Origin: Burkholderia vietnamiensis LMG 10929
GTDB lineage: Bacteria > Pseudomonadota > Gammaproteobacteria > Burkholderiales > Burkholderiaceae
DNA length: 64,000 nucleotides
Direction: 5' to 3'
Assembly (NCBI RefSeq): GCF_000959445.1
Contig: NZ_CP009632.1
Coordinates: 248,001 to 312,000 of the forward strand
Part shown: positions 36,356 to 44,856 of the stretch, in pieces
How positions within the stretch are numbered: the first letter of the stretch is position 1
Layout of the letters: each line of letters starts with the position of its first letter
Translations under genes and position numbers: made by a program
Notes under the pieces: generated by a model
Told to the model about the DNA's origin: nothing
Databases searched by the model: none
What the model saw: only the letters and a program-made list of their open reading frames with translations

Positions 36356-37006
36356 CTATTGCATCTCTGCCGTGCTATGGGGGGCGCGTGGCACGCTCCT
36401 CAGCGAGCCAGGAACGTTCGAAGTGAGGGACCGATACCACGTGATTGATGATCGGAGACTGTCGAGGTCAGTTCCAAGGTTGGCGAACGCGACGGCCGTG
36501 AGAGCAATGGAACAGGCCACGAACGGAGAGGTAGCGGTCTGCGGATGAGATCCCTCATACTGAAGATCGAGGCCAAAGCGGCGATACAGTCGTGCGATTG
36601 CCTGGGTGGCCACGCCAATGATGCGGGTCGCCCCGAGCAACGCCGCGACGGCCATAACGTAGGGAAACAGTTGCATGCCCGAACCGGCGAACCGCGATAG
36701 CTCCCATACGGTCGGTGACGAGGGAAAATCGAGTTCCGACGAACGAGGCAGTAGTTCTCGGAGCAGATATGGGGCGGTAGTTGGCATCAGTCGTGCGCAA
36801 CCACATACCGGTCCGTTGGAAGTGCGTTCAACAACCTGAATGGTGTTTTCGCCATCGAAGTGATCCCATTCCATGGTTTCATTTTCCTTAACATCGGGTA
36901 GGGACCAGCCGAGGCGGCGCACGAACACGTCGTACCGGAACGCACCGAGTTCATCACGAAGTTCGAGCGGCAAGTCGCACAACCTACTCGCGATAATGAG
37001 TGGCAT
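36356..37006 (-). CDS. cciI: N-acyl-homoserine lactone synthase (LuxI family, probably CciI)
   Basis: A 216-residue LuxI-family synthase making an acyl-homoserine lactone from S-adenosylmethionine and an acyl-ACP. The invariant residues are all visible: Arg24, Phe28, Trp34 (N-terminal), Asp48, Asp51, Arg72, Glu102 and Arg105 (WELSRFAG). The ATG at 37006 follows GGAGA and gives the standard length. It lies 237 bases downstream of the LuxR gene on the same strand, as I recall for cciR-cciI of the cenocepacia island, whose main product is C6-homoserine lactone. The strain identity and product are recollection, not shown by the sequence. Confidence 0.88.
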   Translation of the reverse strand: MPLIIASRLCDLPLELRDELGAFRYDVFVRRLGWSLPDVKENETMEWDHFDGENTIQVVERTSNGPVCGCARLMPTTAPYLLRELLPRSSELDFPSSPTVWELSRFAGSGMQLFPYVMAVAALLGATRIIGVATQAIARLYRRFGLDLQYEGSHPQTATSPFVACSIALTAVAFANLGTDLDSLRSSITWYRSLTSNVPGSLRSVPRAPHSTAEMQ

Positions 37007-37243
37007 TTGCGTTCTCCATCGTTTATTGATGGGCGCCACCGTATCAAGTCGAAACAACAAAATGAACTAGTCAGGTAGGGAGGGGCGGGAATGAATATTT
37101 GCGGTGCATTGTCGGTGGGAGGTTAAGGATCTCTGGGTGGTCCGAAATTATTCAGTATGTGGGATTCAAGAGGTGTCGAGACATGATTAACTCATGCCGG
37201 TGGCTGGCTTGCACAAGGATGGCTTCGACTGAAAATAAGAGCG

Positions 37244-38026
37244 CTAATCAAGTAGGCCGTAATTGGAGGCAATCACAGCCGCCGCTATCCTGCTATTTAC
37301 GTTCAGAACCCTCATTGCTTCAGTAATATGATATTCGACCGTATGGCGAGATATCTTGAGAATCATGCAGATATCCGACGATGTCTTCCCTTGCGCAACC
37401 CATGAAAGACATTGGCGTTGACGCGGGGAAAGCTGAATGAATTCATTCGGATGAGGAGGGGCGAGTCGATCCAGCTCCAAACGAAATAGATTGCTGATTA
37501 CGCTCGCGAGCTGCCGCTTCGTCCCTGTATTGATACGGGATGACGGACCCGACAGGTTGATGAGCAAAATACTGCCTCCAATCTCACGAATTGGAATGCT
37601 AAGCCCATTTTTGAGTCCGGCGTCGCATGCTTCTGCAAGCACATGTCGCTCATTTTGGCTCAAATCGGTAATATCTGCCCAGCGATAAGGTCCGGATGAC
37701 GTAAAAGCCGCTCGATGTACCGGATCGACGGCGCCATAGTTGTGCTGTAGGTAGTGCTGAACCCAGTTATTGGGATAATGCGTACAAATTGCCTCCATTG
37801 AGATGCTGGGTCTTGAGCGGTAGCACGTCAGGGCGATCCGCGTGACGGCGTAACATGGAAATCCCAATGGAAGTACCGCATCTCCAAGTGAGTCTGAAAG
37901 CGAAGAAATATCCTTTGCATCGGTAAAGAGCGACAGGATTTTCACCATTCGAGTCGCTAATGTGGCATTCCATGGTGATGGCTTGAGCACTTGTCTGCTC
38001 GTTCGATCCCGAAATCGCGTTCTCAT
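37244..38026 (-). CDS. cciR: Quorum-sensing transcriptional regulator (LuxR family, probably CciR)
   Basis: A 260-residue LuxR-type regulator. The autoinducer-binding domain (about 20-170) has the ligand-pocket pattern Y...Y..D-P and W (HYLQHNYGAVDPVHR, GPYRWADI). The C-terminal HTH (about 190-255) reads LSPRQRQCLSWVAQGKTSSD then SRHTVEYHITEAMRVLNVNS. It should bind the lactone made by the adjacent LuxI and control target promoters. It is located between the synthase and the biosynthetic operon on the same strand. The N-terminus is slightly longer than usual; an ATG at 37949 region (MVKILSL) is a possible internal start. Confidence 0.88.
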   Translation of the reverse strand: MRTRFRDRTSRQVLKPSPWNATLATRMVKILSLFTDAKDISSLSDSLGDAVLPLGFPCYAVTRIALTCYRSRPSISMEAICTHYPNNWVQHYLQHNYGAVDPVHRAAFTSSGPYRWADITDLSQNERHVLAEACDAGLKNGLSIPIREIGGSILLINLSGPSSRINTGTKRQLASVISNLFRLELDRLAPPHPNEFIQLSPRQRQCLSWVAQGKTSSDICMILKISRHTVEYHITEAMRVLNVNSRIAAAVIASNYGLLD

Positions 38027-38069
38027 GACTTTTGCCTCGCTTGGTGCCTAGTGGTATTCAGGAGAAATG

Positions 38070-38086
38070 CTGGGGCACGGCGCCAG
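38070..38086. promoter_or_regulatory. Weak lux-box candidate upstream of luxR
   Basis: CTG and CAG half-sites 11 bases apart within a 5-base inverted repeat GCTGG / CCAGC (38069-38087), 43 bases or more before the luxR start. Burkholderia lux boxes are about 20 bases with similar ends, but spacing is not exact, so this is only a candidate. Confidence 0.25.
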
Positions 38087-38164
38087 CGATGTGGCAGCGA
38101 CTCGGACGAACATTGCGGGCGTAGCTAGCGTGGAGTCTAATAGTTTGAACCGGAACGTCACTTG

Positions 38165-38183
38165 TTATATTGTAATAATATAA
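38165..38183. promoter_or_regulatory. AT-rich inverted repeat between operon end and luxR
   Basis: A perfect 7-base inverted repeat TTATATT / AATATAA with a 5-base spacer, in the most AT-rich part of the window. It lies about 140 bases upstream of luxR and 110 bases after the biosynthetic operon. It could be an operator, a promoter or an H-NS nucleation site. Confidence 0.35.
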
Positions 38184-38293
38184 TACTTGATTGTGTTTTT
38201 AAGTGTAACTGCTGGAATGGGAGCGAGATTGCCGCGTATTTAGTGATCGTGTCCCTGCACCAGCGGTGAAATTGCCTCGATTCAACCATCCTA

Positions 38294-39220
38294 TTAGCGA
38301 ACGAAGAGCGCCGCCGCAGAAAATCCTCCCACTCCGCGGGCGCATAGCAGGAAAGGCTTACCGGGAACCAGGTCACCGCAGTCGGCGAGATTGATGAATG
38401 GATCGCAGACCGTCACATGCGCGATGCGGACAAAGTTATCAGCAAACAGGTGTCGTGCCGGAAGGCCGAGCGATGCGACCGTTCGGCGCCAGGTGGGTAG
38501 ATCAAGATGGCACGGCAAGATTCGCTGAATCTCGGCGAGGGGCACATTCGCCTCGGCGCTCGCTTGCATCGCGAGTCGACGCGCCGCAAAGAAGTACTGC
38601 GCCGCGAAACGCGATTCATCTTGTTCCAGTGTGCCGCGCCAGCCTTCTCCGCTCGCGTGAAACGCCAGCGAAACCAAGCGATTGATCGAGGCGTCGCGTT
38701 CGACCAGCACGGCACACGCGCCGTCGCTGAGCAATCCGGCCCCGGCTATTGACCGTTCGCTTGCAAGGGGCATGACGTCTGCCCCGACCAGCAGGCCGCG
38801 ATTGATCGCTGGACGGGCCGCAAACATCGCGCGAATGATCCGCAGCGCCCCCAGTGATGAGGCGCAATGCTGTTGCGCAAACGAGAATGCCTCTGCCCGC
38901 TCGAAGCCAAAGTGTTCGCATAGCAGACGTGGCAAGGATAGTGGCGGAGGGGCGACGCTGCCCTGAAGCGTATGAACATAGACGAGAAAGTCGATCGTGT
39001 CCGGCCCAAGCCGGGTCGCACAAACGAGGGACTGGATGGCGTTTGCGGCGAGCGAAAGTGCAGTCTGTCCCCGAGCGTTATAGAACAGTCGCACCCCGGC
39101 TTTTTCGAGGCGTTTGACGGTCTCGACGGACTGCTTCGTTCGTTGGGCCCAGCCGCGGACGTCCTCGGCCGGCTCGGGCAGATAGTAAGCGGTATGGACG
39201 ATCCCGATAGAAGCGCTCAT
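38294..39220 (-). CDS. KASIII-like condensing enzyme A (Cys-bearing subunit of pair 2)
   Basis: A 308-residue FabH/ketoacyl synthase III-like thiolase-fold protein. The active-site Cys119 is in FAQQHCASSLGALR. At the position of the catalytic His (PHQAN in FabH) the sequence is LPCHLDLP, so the canonical place holds Cys237 with His238 next to it. The FabH Asn position is His268 (RIAHVTVCDPFINL). It should accept an acyl group from CoA or ACP and perform a condensation or acyl transfer. Its start overlaps the stop of KASIII B by ATGA, which favours a stoichiometric heterodimer as in PqsC-PqsB. It is the last gene of the operon. Substrate unknown. Confidence 0.85.
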   Translation of the reverse strand: MSASIGIVHTAYYLPEPAEDVRGWAQRTKQSVETVKRLEKAGVRLFYNARGQTALSLAANAIQSLVCATRLGPDTIDFLVYVHTLQGSVAPPPLSLPRLLCEHFGFERAEAFSFAQQHCASSLGALRIIRAMFAARPAINRGLLVGADVMPLASERSIAGAGLLSDGACAVLVERDASINRLVSLAFHASGEGWRGTLEQDESRFAAQYFFAARRLAMQASAEANVPLAEIQRILPCHLDLPTWRRTVASLGLPARHLFADNFVRIAHVTVCDPFINLADCGDLVPGKPFLLCARGVGGFSAAALFVR

Positions 39221-40257
39221 GGAGGATTGCGATATAAGAGCGGCCTGCCATACGATTCGAACAGTGTGCAACCGACGAAACCGCCCAGGCCGATGCCCCA
39301 CGTCAGGATTCGTTCGCGCACTGGCAGGTCGTGAGATTCCAGGGCATCGGCGAGCTGCACGATAGGTTCGGCTGCGCCTAGATGGGCGCGGCAGCGCTCG
39401 GGAAATTCAACGACACGGCGACTGAGATGTCGGCAAACAGCTTCTTCAAGTTGCGGATCGATTCCCGCTCCCACGACGGTACCGAGGTCGTTCGGTTGAA
39501 GCGCGTGTCGGAGCAGCATCGCGTCGATCGTCAATCGCAGCGCCGGAACCCAATCTGTCGGGATATCTTGGCTTGACAGCGGGGTGTGTGTTCGGAACCT
39601 GTCGAGGCGGCTGGCGCATGCGTCGATCACAAGCATTCCGTAAGATGCGGGTCCGGCGCGCTCCACCAAGATGGCACCGGCTGCGTCGCCCTGCACGATT
39701 CCCTGATCCGTCCATCGTGAGAATGGTGGGCACCACTTTTCTGCAGCGACGATCAAGATAGTGTGGATTTCGGGCTCTGCAATCAGCAGATTATCCGCCA
39801 ACTGGAGTGCTGTGAACGTGGAAGCCCCCTGCTGTTGCGAGACCGAGAATGGAAAGCATGGAGTGCCGACTACCGTACGCAGGCGTCCAGCGGTCGTTGT
39901 GGACATGTGCTCGTTGAGACTACTGTGGCAGAACATTGCAATATCGATCGGCGCTGCATTGGCTGGCCGCGCGGCACATATTGTCTGCGCCACTTTGGCG
40001 GCGAGCCCGGATAGATCGGTATCGCCCTCAACAGGGACACAACGAAATTCGTCTGGCGCTGCGCCGATTGCAGCGCTTCCGGCCGAAGCCGCCTTCTTCG
40101 TGGAGTAGCGGACGTAGTCCGCTTGCCACGACGCGACCCACGCGTGCCAACCGGAGCGCATCGGAGCACCGAGCGTCGGCTCGATTCCGGGCTCACGATG
40201 TACAGCGACTGTACGCGGCACATAGCTGGCCAGTGCCGTGATCACGGCTGTATTCAT
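39217..40257 (-). CDS. KASIII-like subunit B, lacking the active-site Cys (pair 2)
   Basis: A 346-residue thiolase-fold protein related to FabH. Where the nucleophile should be, the sequence is SVSQQQGASTFTAL with Gly144 in place of Cys, and the catalytic-His region reads VVGAGIDPQL, with no His. It therefore cannot form an acyl-enzyme by the usual route and is probably a structural partner, as PqsB is for PqsC. It overlaps the genes on both sides by four bases (ATGA), so the three are translated together. An insertion at about residues 40-80 makes it longer than subunit A. Confidence 0.82.
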   Translation of the reverse strand: MNTAVITALASYVPRTVAVHREPGIEPTLGAPMRSGWHAWVASWQADYVRYSTKKAASAGSAAIGAAPDEFRCVPVEGDTDLSGLAAKVAQTICAARPANAAPIDIAMFCHSSLNEHMSTTTAGRLRTVVGTPCFPFSVSQQQGASTFTALQLADNLLIAEPEIHTILIVAAEKWCPPFSRWTDQGIVQGDAAGAILVERAGPASYGMLVIDACASRLDRFRTHTPLSSQDIPTDWVPALRLTIDAMLLRHALQPNDLGTVVGAGIDPQLEEAVCRHLSRRVVEFPERCRAHLGAAEPIVQLADALESHDLPVRERILTWGIGLGGFVGCTLFESYGRPLLYRNPP

Positions 40258-40847
40258 GGTGCGCGTAGTAGTGGGAGGTTCTCGGGCAGCAGGTCGTAAA
40301 GGAGTCGCCCGACGCGCCTGCCATCGACGAGATGACAGGCGCGTTGCTGTCCGATCAGACGAAAACCCAGGCGCGCGAGCAGACGTTGCGACGGAACATT
40401 GCAGTCGACAGCCCATGCGGCGATGCACTGCAGCCGATCACGAACGAACGCTTCATGAAGGAGGGCTGTCGCTGCGTTGCAAGCCATATTGATGCAGGTT
40501 GGTCGCAACCGGTCGCGAAGGATCCAGAATGAGCCCGTCGCGAAGCGATGTGCGACATCACTGACGGCGACCACACCGCTCGGCACTGTATAGCCAGCCG
40601 AACCGAATACGCGTATTCGATGCTGTCTGCTATGGACCATCGCTTGTACCGCCAATGCGGGCAGGGTTTGGCGGCCAAGCCCGAAGTCGAACCACCGGCT
40701 AATAGTCGGCTGTGCGAGCCAGGCGACGATGTCGTCGATGTCATTCAGCCCTGGTTCGCGTAGCCAGACAGTGGAGGACGTTGCAGGCGATGCTGCGTTG
40801 TCCATCGAGGGCTGAGGGGTGCCATCCGTAGGGGCGCAGCCATTCAT
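40254..40847 (-). CDS. GNAT-family N-acetyltransferase
   Basis: A 197-residue acyltransferase. The GNAT fold is shown by the ISRWFDFG region, the central beta-bulge GVVAVSDVAHRFATGSFWIL, and the C-terminal WAVDCNVPSQRLLARLGFRL typical of RimJ/RimL-like enzymes. It would transfer an acyl group from CoA, or from ACP in biosynthetic clusters, to an amine. In this operon the likely acceptor is the amine released or exposed by the PLP decarboxylase pathway; that is inference. It is coupled to both neighbours by 4-base overlaps. Confidence 0.82.
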   Translation of the reverse strand: MNGCAPTDGTPQPSMDNAASPATSSTVWLREPGLNDIDDIVAWLAQPTISRWFDFGLGRQTLPALAVQAMVHSRQHRIRVFGSAGYTVPSGVVAVSDVAHRFATGSFWILRDRLRPTCINMACNAATALLHEAFVRDRLQCIAAWAVDCNVPSQRLLARLGFRLIGQQRACHLVDGRRVGRLLYDLLPENLPLLRAP

Positions 40848-41953
40848 CTGTCGACCTCCTCTTTTGCCACCCGTGGCGGCGCGAGCCAGCCGAGCGCTGT
40901 GTCGATGTGCTGCAGTAGGAAGGCAACCCAGTGGCCCGTCTGGAAGCGGGCTGCGGGCGGGAGACCTTCAACATAACCATGGCCGCCGCAAAGCTGCACG
41001 AATTCGCGACTGACGTTGACCGACTCGGCCGCGACGTGTCGCAGCAGCTGACGGACCAGCGAGACCGGTGCCGACGGGCAAGCCGTACCTACTGCCTGCA
41101 GAAAGAGATGGGTACCAATGGTGGCGATCATCATGTCGGACAATCGCGTCGCGACGAGTTGATGGCTTGCCAACGGCTTTCGGAACGCTTGCCGAGTCGT
41201 CGCGTAATCGAACGCGAACCGGATACTATGTTGCATGGCACCCATCAAGAGCGCAGCGAGATAGAGGCCGATTTCCGTCATGTACGTCTGCGCGGGAGGA
41301 ACGCTATCGCTGTCGGCCCGTGCAATCACGGCGAGCGGCGTTTCGGCCGCGACCTCATCTGAATGCAATTGCTCCAACACGAGCGCGCCGAGCGTGGCGA
41401 TGCCTGTCGATCTTGAAGATCGCCGATCGCGTGGGCGCTCGGTGAGGACGAGGCGCTGCTGGTCATCTATGCGCATGGCAAGGCTCACCTCGCTGCCCAG
41501 TGGACCAAGTTGCCATATTGCCCCGCTGTCGATACCGGGCACGGACAGCGCGATCGCTGTTGTGCCGTCGAAGTACGCTTGAACAGGCCGAGCCAGAACC
41601 GAACCGAGCGCGTTGTGCGTCCGGAGCACCATGAGCGCGGGCGCTGTCAGCGTTAGCTCCACCGCACGCTCAAGCGGCCCGGCGGCGAGCGCTTCGATAA
41701 CCACCGCCAGACCGTGACGATCGATTCCCAATCCGCCGTGTTCTTCGGGTAAAACCATTGTTCCAAGATCAAGTGTTGCGGCTGCGAGTCTGACGGTTTC
41801 TCGCCATGCTGCTGCACTGGGTGAACCCGCAAGCAAGGGCTCCAGTCGGTCGCGCGCGAAGCGTTGGCTCGCGATATAGAGGTTGCGTTGATCGTCGGTC
41901 AGTATCCACGGCGCTAGCGCCAGTCCCGGCGGGAAGGAATCAGGGGAGAACAT
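40844..41953 (-). CDS. Acyl-CoA dehydrogenase-like flavoprotein 2 (divergent)
   Basis: A 369-residue protein with the acyl-CoA dehydrogenase fold. The C-terminal helical domain is recognisable (FAFDYATTRQAFRKPLASHQ, then ESVNVSREFVQLCGGHGYVE), but the middle beta-domain is reduced and lacks the usual FAD-contact motif (x-T-E-P-x-x-G-S-D). It may be a partner subunit of the first dehydrogenase, or act with it as a heteromer. Start ATG 41953 has GGAGG at the right distance; the ATG six bases upstream is too close to it. It lies 28 bases after the decarboxylase gene. Confidence 0.78.
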   Translation of the reverse strand: MFSPDSFPPGLALAPWILTDDQRNLYIASQRFARDRLEPLLAGSPSAAAWRETVRLAAATLDLGTMVLPEEHGGLGIDRHGLAVVIEALAAGPLERAVELTLTAPALMVLRTHNALGSVLARPVQAYFDGTTAIALSVPGIDSGAIWQLGPLGSEVSLAMRIDDQQRLVLTERPRDRRSSRSTGIATLGALVLEQLHSDEVAAETPLAVIARADSDSVPPAQTYMTEIGLYLAALLMGAMQHSIRFAFDYATTRQAFRKPLASHQLVATRLSDMMIATIGTHLFLQAVGTACPSAPVSLVRQLLRHVAAESVNVSREFVQLCGGHGYVEGLPPAARFQTGHWVAFLLQHIDTALGWLAPPRVAKEEVDR

Positions 41954-41981
41954 CACCATCCTCCACAAAGAAAGAGCTTGA

Positions 41982-43190
41982 TCAGACGAGCATCTCGATC
42001 GCATCAGGGTGGCCAAGAAAGTTCCTGGGGCTGGCCGAGCGTCCATACGCACCCGATTGGAAGACAACCACAAAGTCTCCGATCTGAGCTTCGGGAAGCA
42101 GCACGTCGTCGGCGATCCGGTCGAGCGGCGTGCACAGACATCCGACGATGTGGCAACGCTCCGTGGGGGCTTGAGTCTGGCGATTCCCGATCGTGACTGG
42201 AAAATTGCGGCGCAGAATCTGCCCGAAGTTCCCCGATGCCGCCAGATGGTGGTGCAGGCCGCCATCCGTGATCAGGAACGTTCTGTCTCGGGATATCTTG
42301 CGATCGATAATGCGGCACACATAGATGCCGGCTTCCCCGACCAAATATCGTCCAAATTCCAGGACCGTGCGTGTGCCCGGTAAACGACCGCGCAATACGC
42401 CGAGCCAATCGTGCATGGCGTCGGCGACCGCAGCGAGGTCCAGCGGTGTTTCCCCCGCGAAATAGGGGATACCGAAACCGCCTCCGAAGTTCACGTATTG
42501 CGGCGCGACTGGCAGGCCGCCGGCCAATCGCACGACGAGATCCGCGCTTTTCCGTTGCGCGTGGATGACGGTCGGGGCGTGCAGACACTGGGATCCCCAA
42601 AAAATGTGGAAACCGGCCAACGTCACGTCTCTAGCATCGAGCTCGCGCAGTAGCTCAGGCACCTGCTCCGCATCGAGCCCAAAAGGGCTGGCTCCGCCAC
42701 CCATGCGCATGCCGCTGTGATCGACGTGAAAGTCCGGGTTGACTCGAATGGCGACCTTCGGCTGCACACCGAGCTCCCAGCCGAGTGCTGTGACGAGGCG
42801 CAGCTGGGTGACCGATTCGAGGTGAATGTTGACACCGCTTGCGACGGCGCGACGCAAGTCGTCGCGGCTCTTGCCTGGGCCGGCAAAGCCAATCAGTTCT
42901 GCGGGCATGCCCGCATTCAGCGCAACTGCCATCTCGTTGGCCGATGCGACGTCGAACCCGTCCATCTGAGGCGCGAGGTGATGGACGACCGCAGGCAATG
43001 GGTTGGCCTTGACCGAGTAATGCAGGTCGATACCGGTTGGCAGCGTCTCGCGCAACATGCATACACGCGCATCGAGCGTTGCCCGATCGTAGACGAAGAA
43101 GGGTGTGCGCCCGGCGCGATCGGCCAGGCGATTGATCGCGACGCCCCCGACGGTGAGGATGCCTTCACGCTCGCTAAACTGCGCGTTCAT
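41982..43190 (-). CDS. Type III PLP-dependent decarboxylase (DAPDC/BtrK/VinO-like)
   Basis: A 402-residue alanine-racemase-fold decarboxylase. The PLP Lys is Lys61 (HYSVKANP); the phosphate loop is NFGGGFGIPY; the second-subunit active-site residues are GCLCTPLD (350-357, Cys353) and QSGAYGRSASPRNFLGHP (378-395). The family includes diaminopimelate and ornithine decarboxylases and BtrK/VinO, which decarboxylate an amino acid while it is bound to a carrier protein. The neighbouring AMP ligase (overlap ATGA) and free ACP favour the carrier-bound mode. Substrate cannot be read from the sequence. Confidence 0.88.
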   Translation of the reverse strand: MNAQFSEREGILTVGGVAINRLADRAGRTPFFVYDRATLDARVCMLRETLPTGIDLHYSVKANPLPAVVHHLAPQMDGFDVASANEMAVALNAGMPAELIGFAGPGKSRDDLRRAVASGVNIHLESVTQLRLVTALGWELGVQPKVAIRVNPDFHVDHSGMRMGGGASPFGLDAEQVPELLRELDARDVTLAGFHIFWGSQCLHAPTVIHAQRKSADLVVRLAGGLPVAPQYVNFGGGFGIPYFAGETPLDLAAVADAMHDWLGVLRGRLPGTRTVLEFGRYLVGEAGIYVCRIIDRKISRDRTFLITDGGLHHHLAASGNFGQILRRNFPVTIGNRQTQAPTERCHIVGCLCTPLDRIADDVLLPEAQIGDFVVVFQSGAYGRSASPRNFLGHPDAIEMLV

Positions 43191-44806
43191 GATGGTCTCA
43201 CTTCGTGGCCGGCGTCAGGAGCGGCGAAGGCAGCGCGCAATCCGGCTCGATCGAATTTCCCGTTGGGGTTGCGCGGAACGGTCTCACGGACCACGATGCG
43301 ATGCGGCACCATGTAGCGCGGCAAATGCTCGACGCACCAGCCTTGAAGCACTTGAGCATCGAAGCCATTGGCGATCGGCACGACCACCAGGGCGATCGCT
43401 TCGCCGAGTTCATCGTCAGCCACGCCGAAGGCAACCGCTTCTGTGACAAGGCCACTGCAATGAACGACTTCTTCGACCTCTTCAGGGCTGATGCGATAAC
43501 CGGAGCTCTTGATCTGCGCGTCGTTGCGTGCGACGAAGTACAGGAATCCTTCTGGATCGCGCCGTACCAGATCGCCTGACCACACAGCGCGCTCTCGCGG
43601 CGCGCCGCCGGGCTTCGGCTCGGGCGAAGGTCGATAGCGCTGGGCCGTGCGCGTCGCGTCATTCCAATAACCGAGCGTGACGCAAGCTCCAACATGGACC
43701 AGTTCACCGGTTTCGTCAGCTCCACACGGCGAGCCATCATCGCGAACGACCAGAATTCGGGCGTTAGGTACGGCTTTCCCGATGGAGTCGGGGCGACGAT
43801 CGACCTCTGAAGGGTCGAGAAACGTGGAGCGAAATGCCTCGGTCAGGCCATACATGAGATAGGGTTTGGCCTGCGGAAATAATGCCCGGAGTTGCTGCAA
43901 GACCGGCGCCGGCAGCTTGCCGCCGGTGTTGGCGAAGTAGCGCAGCGTCGAGCGTGCCGTTTCGGGCCAATTCGCACGGGCCAGTTGCATCCACAAGGGG
44001 GGGACGCCCGTGATCGCCGTAATGCGTTCGCTCGCGCAGGCATCAATGATGTCTCGCGGTACCAGATAGTTGATGAGCATGGCGGTGGCTCCCGCCGCCC
44101 AGGCCGATGTAAGCTGACTCAGGCCGGCATCGAAGCTGAGCGGCAGGGCAGCGAGGATTCGATCGGATGAGACGTAGTTCAGATAGTGAGCAACGCTCCA
44201 GGCACCTTCGAGCAGGTTGCGGTGGCTCAGCATCACGCCTTTCGGCAATCCGGTCGAGCCTGATGTATAGAGGATGGCGGCCAGATCGGTGTCGACATTG
44301 GCCGACCCCGGCGATTGTGGTGGATTCTCACTATCGCGTTCCGAGCGATTTCCGTTTGCGGACTCGGGCCAGCTTTGGACGCGCGCTGTTGTTCGGAGTT
44401 GGCGGCTTGCGGAGCCGGCATCGTCCACGATGATGGTGTTGGAAACACTGGTAAGGCCGTGTTCGTCAAGGACCCGCGCGCGCAGCGCGCTGGTAATCAG
44501 GCAGTCGGCCCCGCAGTCGAGCAGGATGTGAGCGACCTGCTTGGGTTTGAGGAGCGGATTGATGGGAACGAACACGTATTGCGCGGCAGCGGCACCCAGT
44601 ATCGACACGACGGTTTCGACACGTTTGTCCAAATAGATCGCAATGCGCGCGCCGGCCGTGAATCCAAGTGCGTCGAGTGCATTGCCCATGCCGCGCGCGC
44701 GGTGAACCAAGTTCTGATAGGTTACGCGGGCGGCGCCGCAGATGAGCGCTTCCGCGTCGGGCGTGCGGTTTGCTGCAGCTTGTACGAGGTCGAGGACGTT
44801 TCTCAT
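43187..44806 (-). CDS. AMP-forming acyl/aminoacyl ligase
   Basis: A 539-residue ANL-superfamily adenylating enzyme. The phosphate loop is YTSGSTGLPKGV (180-191), followed by YGLTEAFRST, the ribose-binding SGDLVRRD and the C-terminal hinge with a Lys near the end (PRNPNGKFDR). It activates a carboxylic or amino acid as adenylate and probably loads it on the free ACP encoded upstream. It pairs with a decarboxylase by a 4-base overlap, a layout also seen in exosortase-A-associated loci and in butirosin/vicenistatin-type pathways. An insertion at about 140-170 is Ser/Asn-rich. Confidence 0.88.
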   Translation of the reverse strand: MRNVLDLVQAAANRTPDAEALICGAARVTYQNLVHRARGMGNALDALGFTAGARIAIYLDKRVETVVSILGAAAAQYVFVPINPLLKPKQVAHILLDCGADCLITSALRARVLDEHGLTSVSNTIIVDDAGSASRQLRTTARVQSWPESANGNRSERDSENPPQSPGSANVDTDLAAILYTSGSTGLPKGVMLSHRNLLEGAWSVAHYLNYVSSDRILAALPLSFDAGLSQLTSAWAAGATAMLINYLVPRDIIDACASERITAITGVPPLWMQLARANWPETARSTLRYFANTGGKLPAPVLQQLRALFPQAKPYLMYGLTEAFRSTFLDPSEVDRRPDSIGKAVPNARILVVRDDGSPCGADETGELVHVGACVTLGYWNDATRTAQRYRPSPEPKPGGAPRERAVWSGDLVRRDPEGFLYFVARNDAQIKSSGYRISPEEVEEVVHCSGLVTEAVAFGVADDELGEAIALVVVPIANGFDAQVLQGWCVEHLPRYMVPHRIVVRETVPRNPNGKFDRAGLRAAFAAPDAGHEVRPS

Positions 44807-44856
44807 GGCAGTATCCGGATCGAATGTCGAGCGTTGAAAGGAGGTCGTTCAGGCGA

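Noticed and set aside
43187..43190. Frameshift between the AMP ligase and decarboxylase genes
   Set aside because: The 4-base ATGA overlap is normal translational coupling; both proteins are complete.
41982..44806. Exosortase-linked locus
   Set aside because: The ligase/decarboxylase pair resembles those loci, but no exosortase or PEP-CTERM protein is encoded here.
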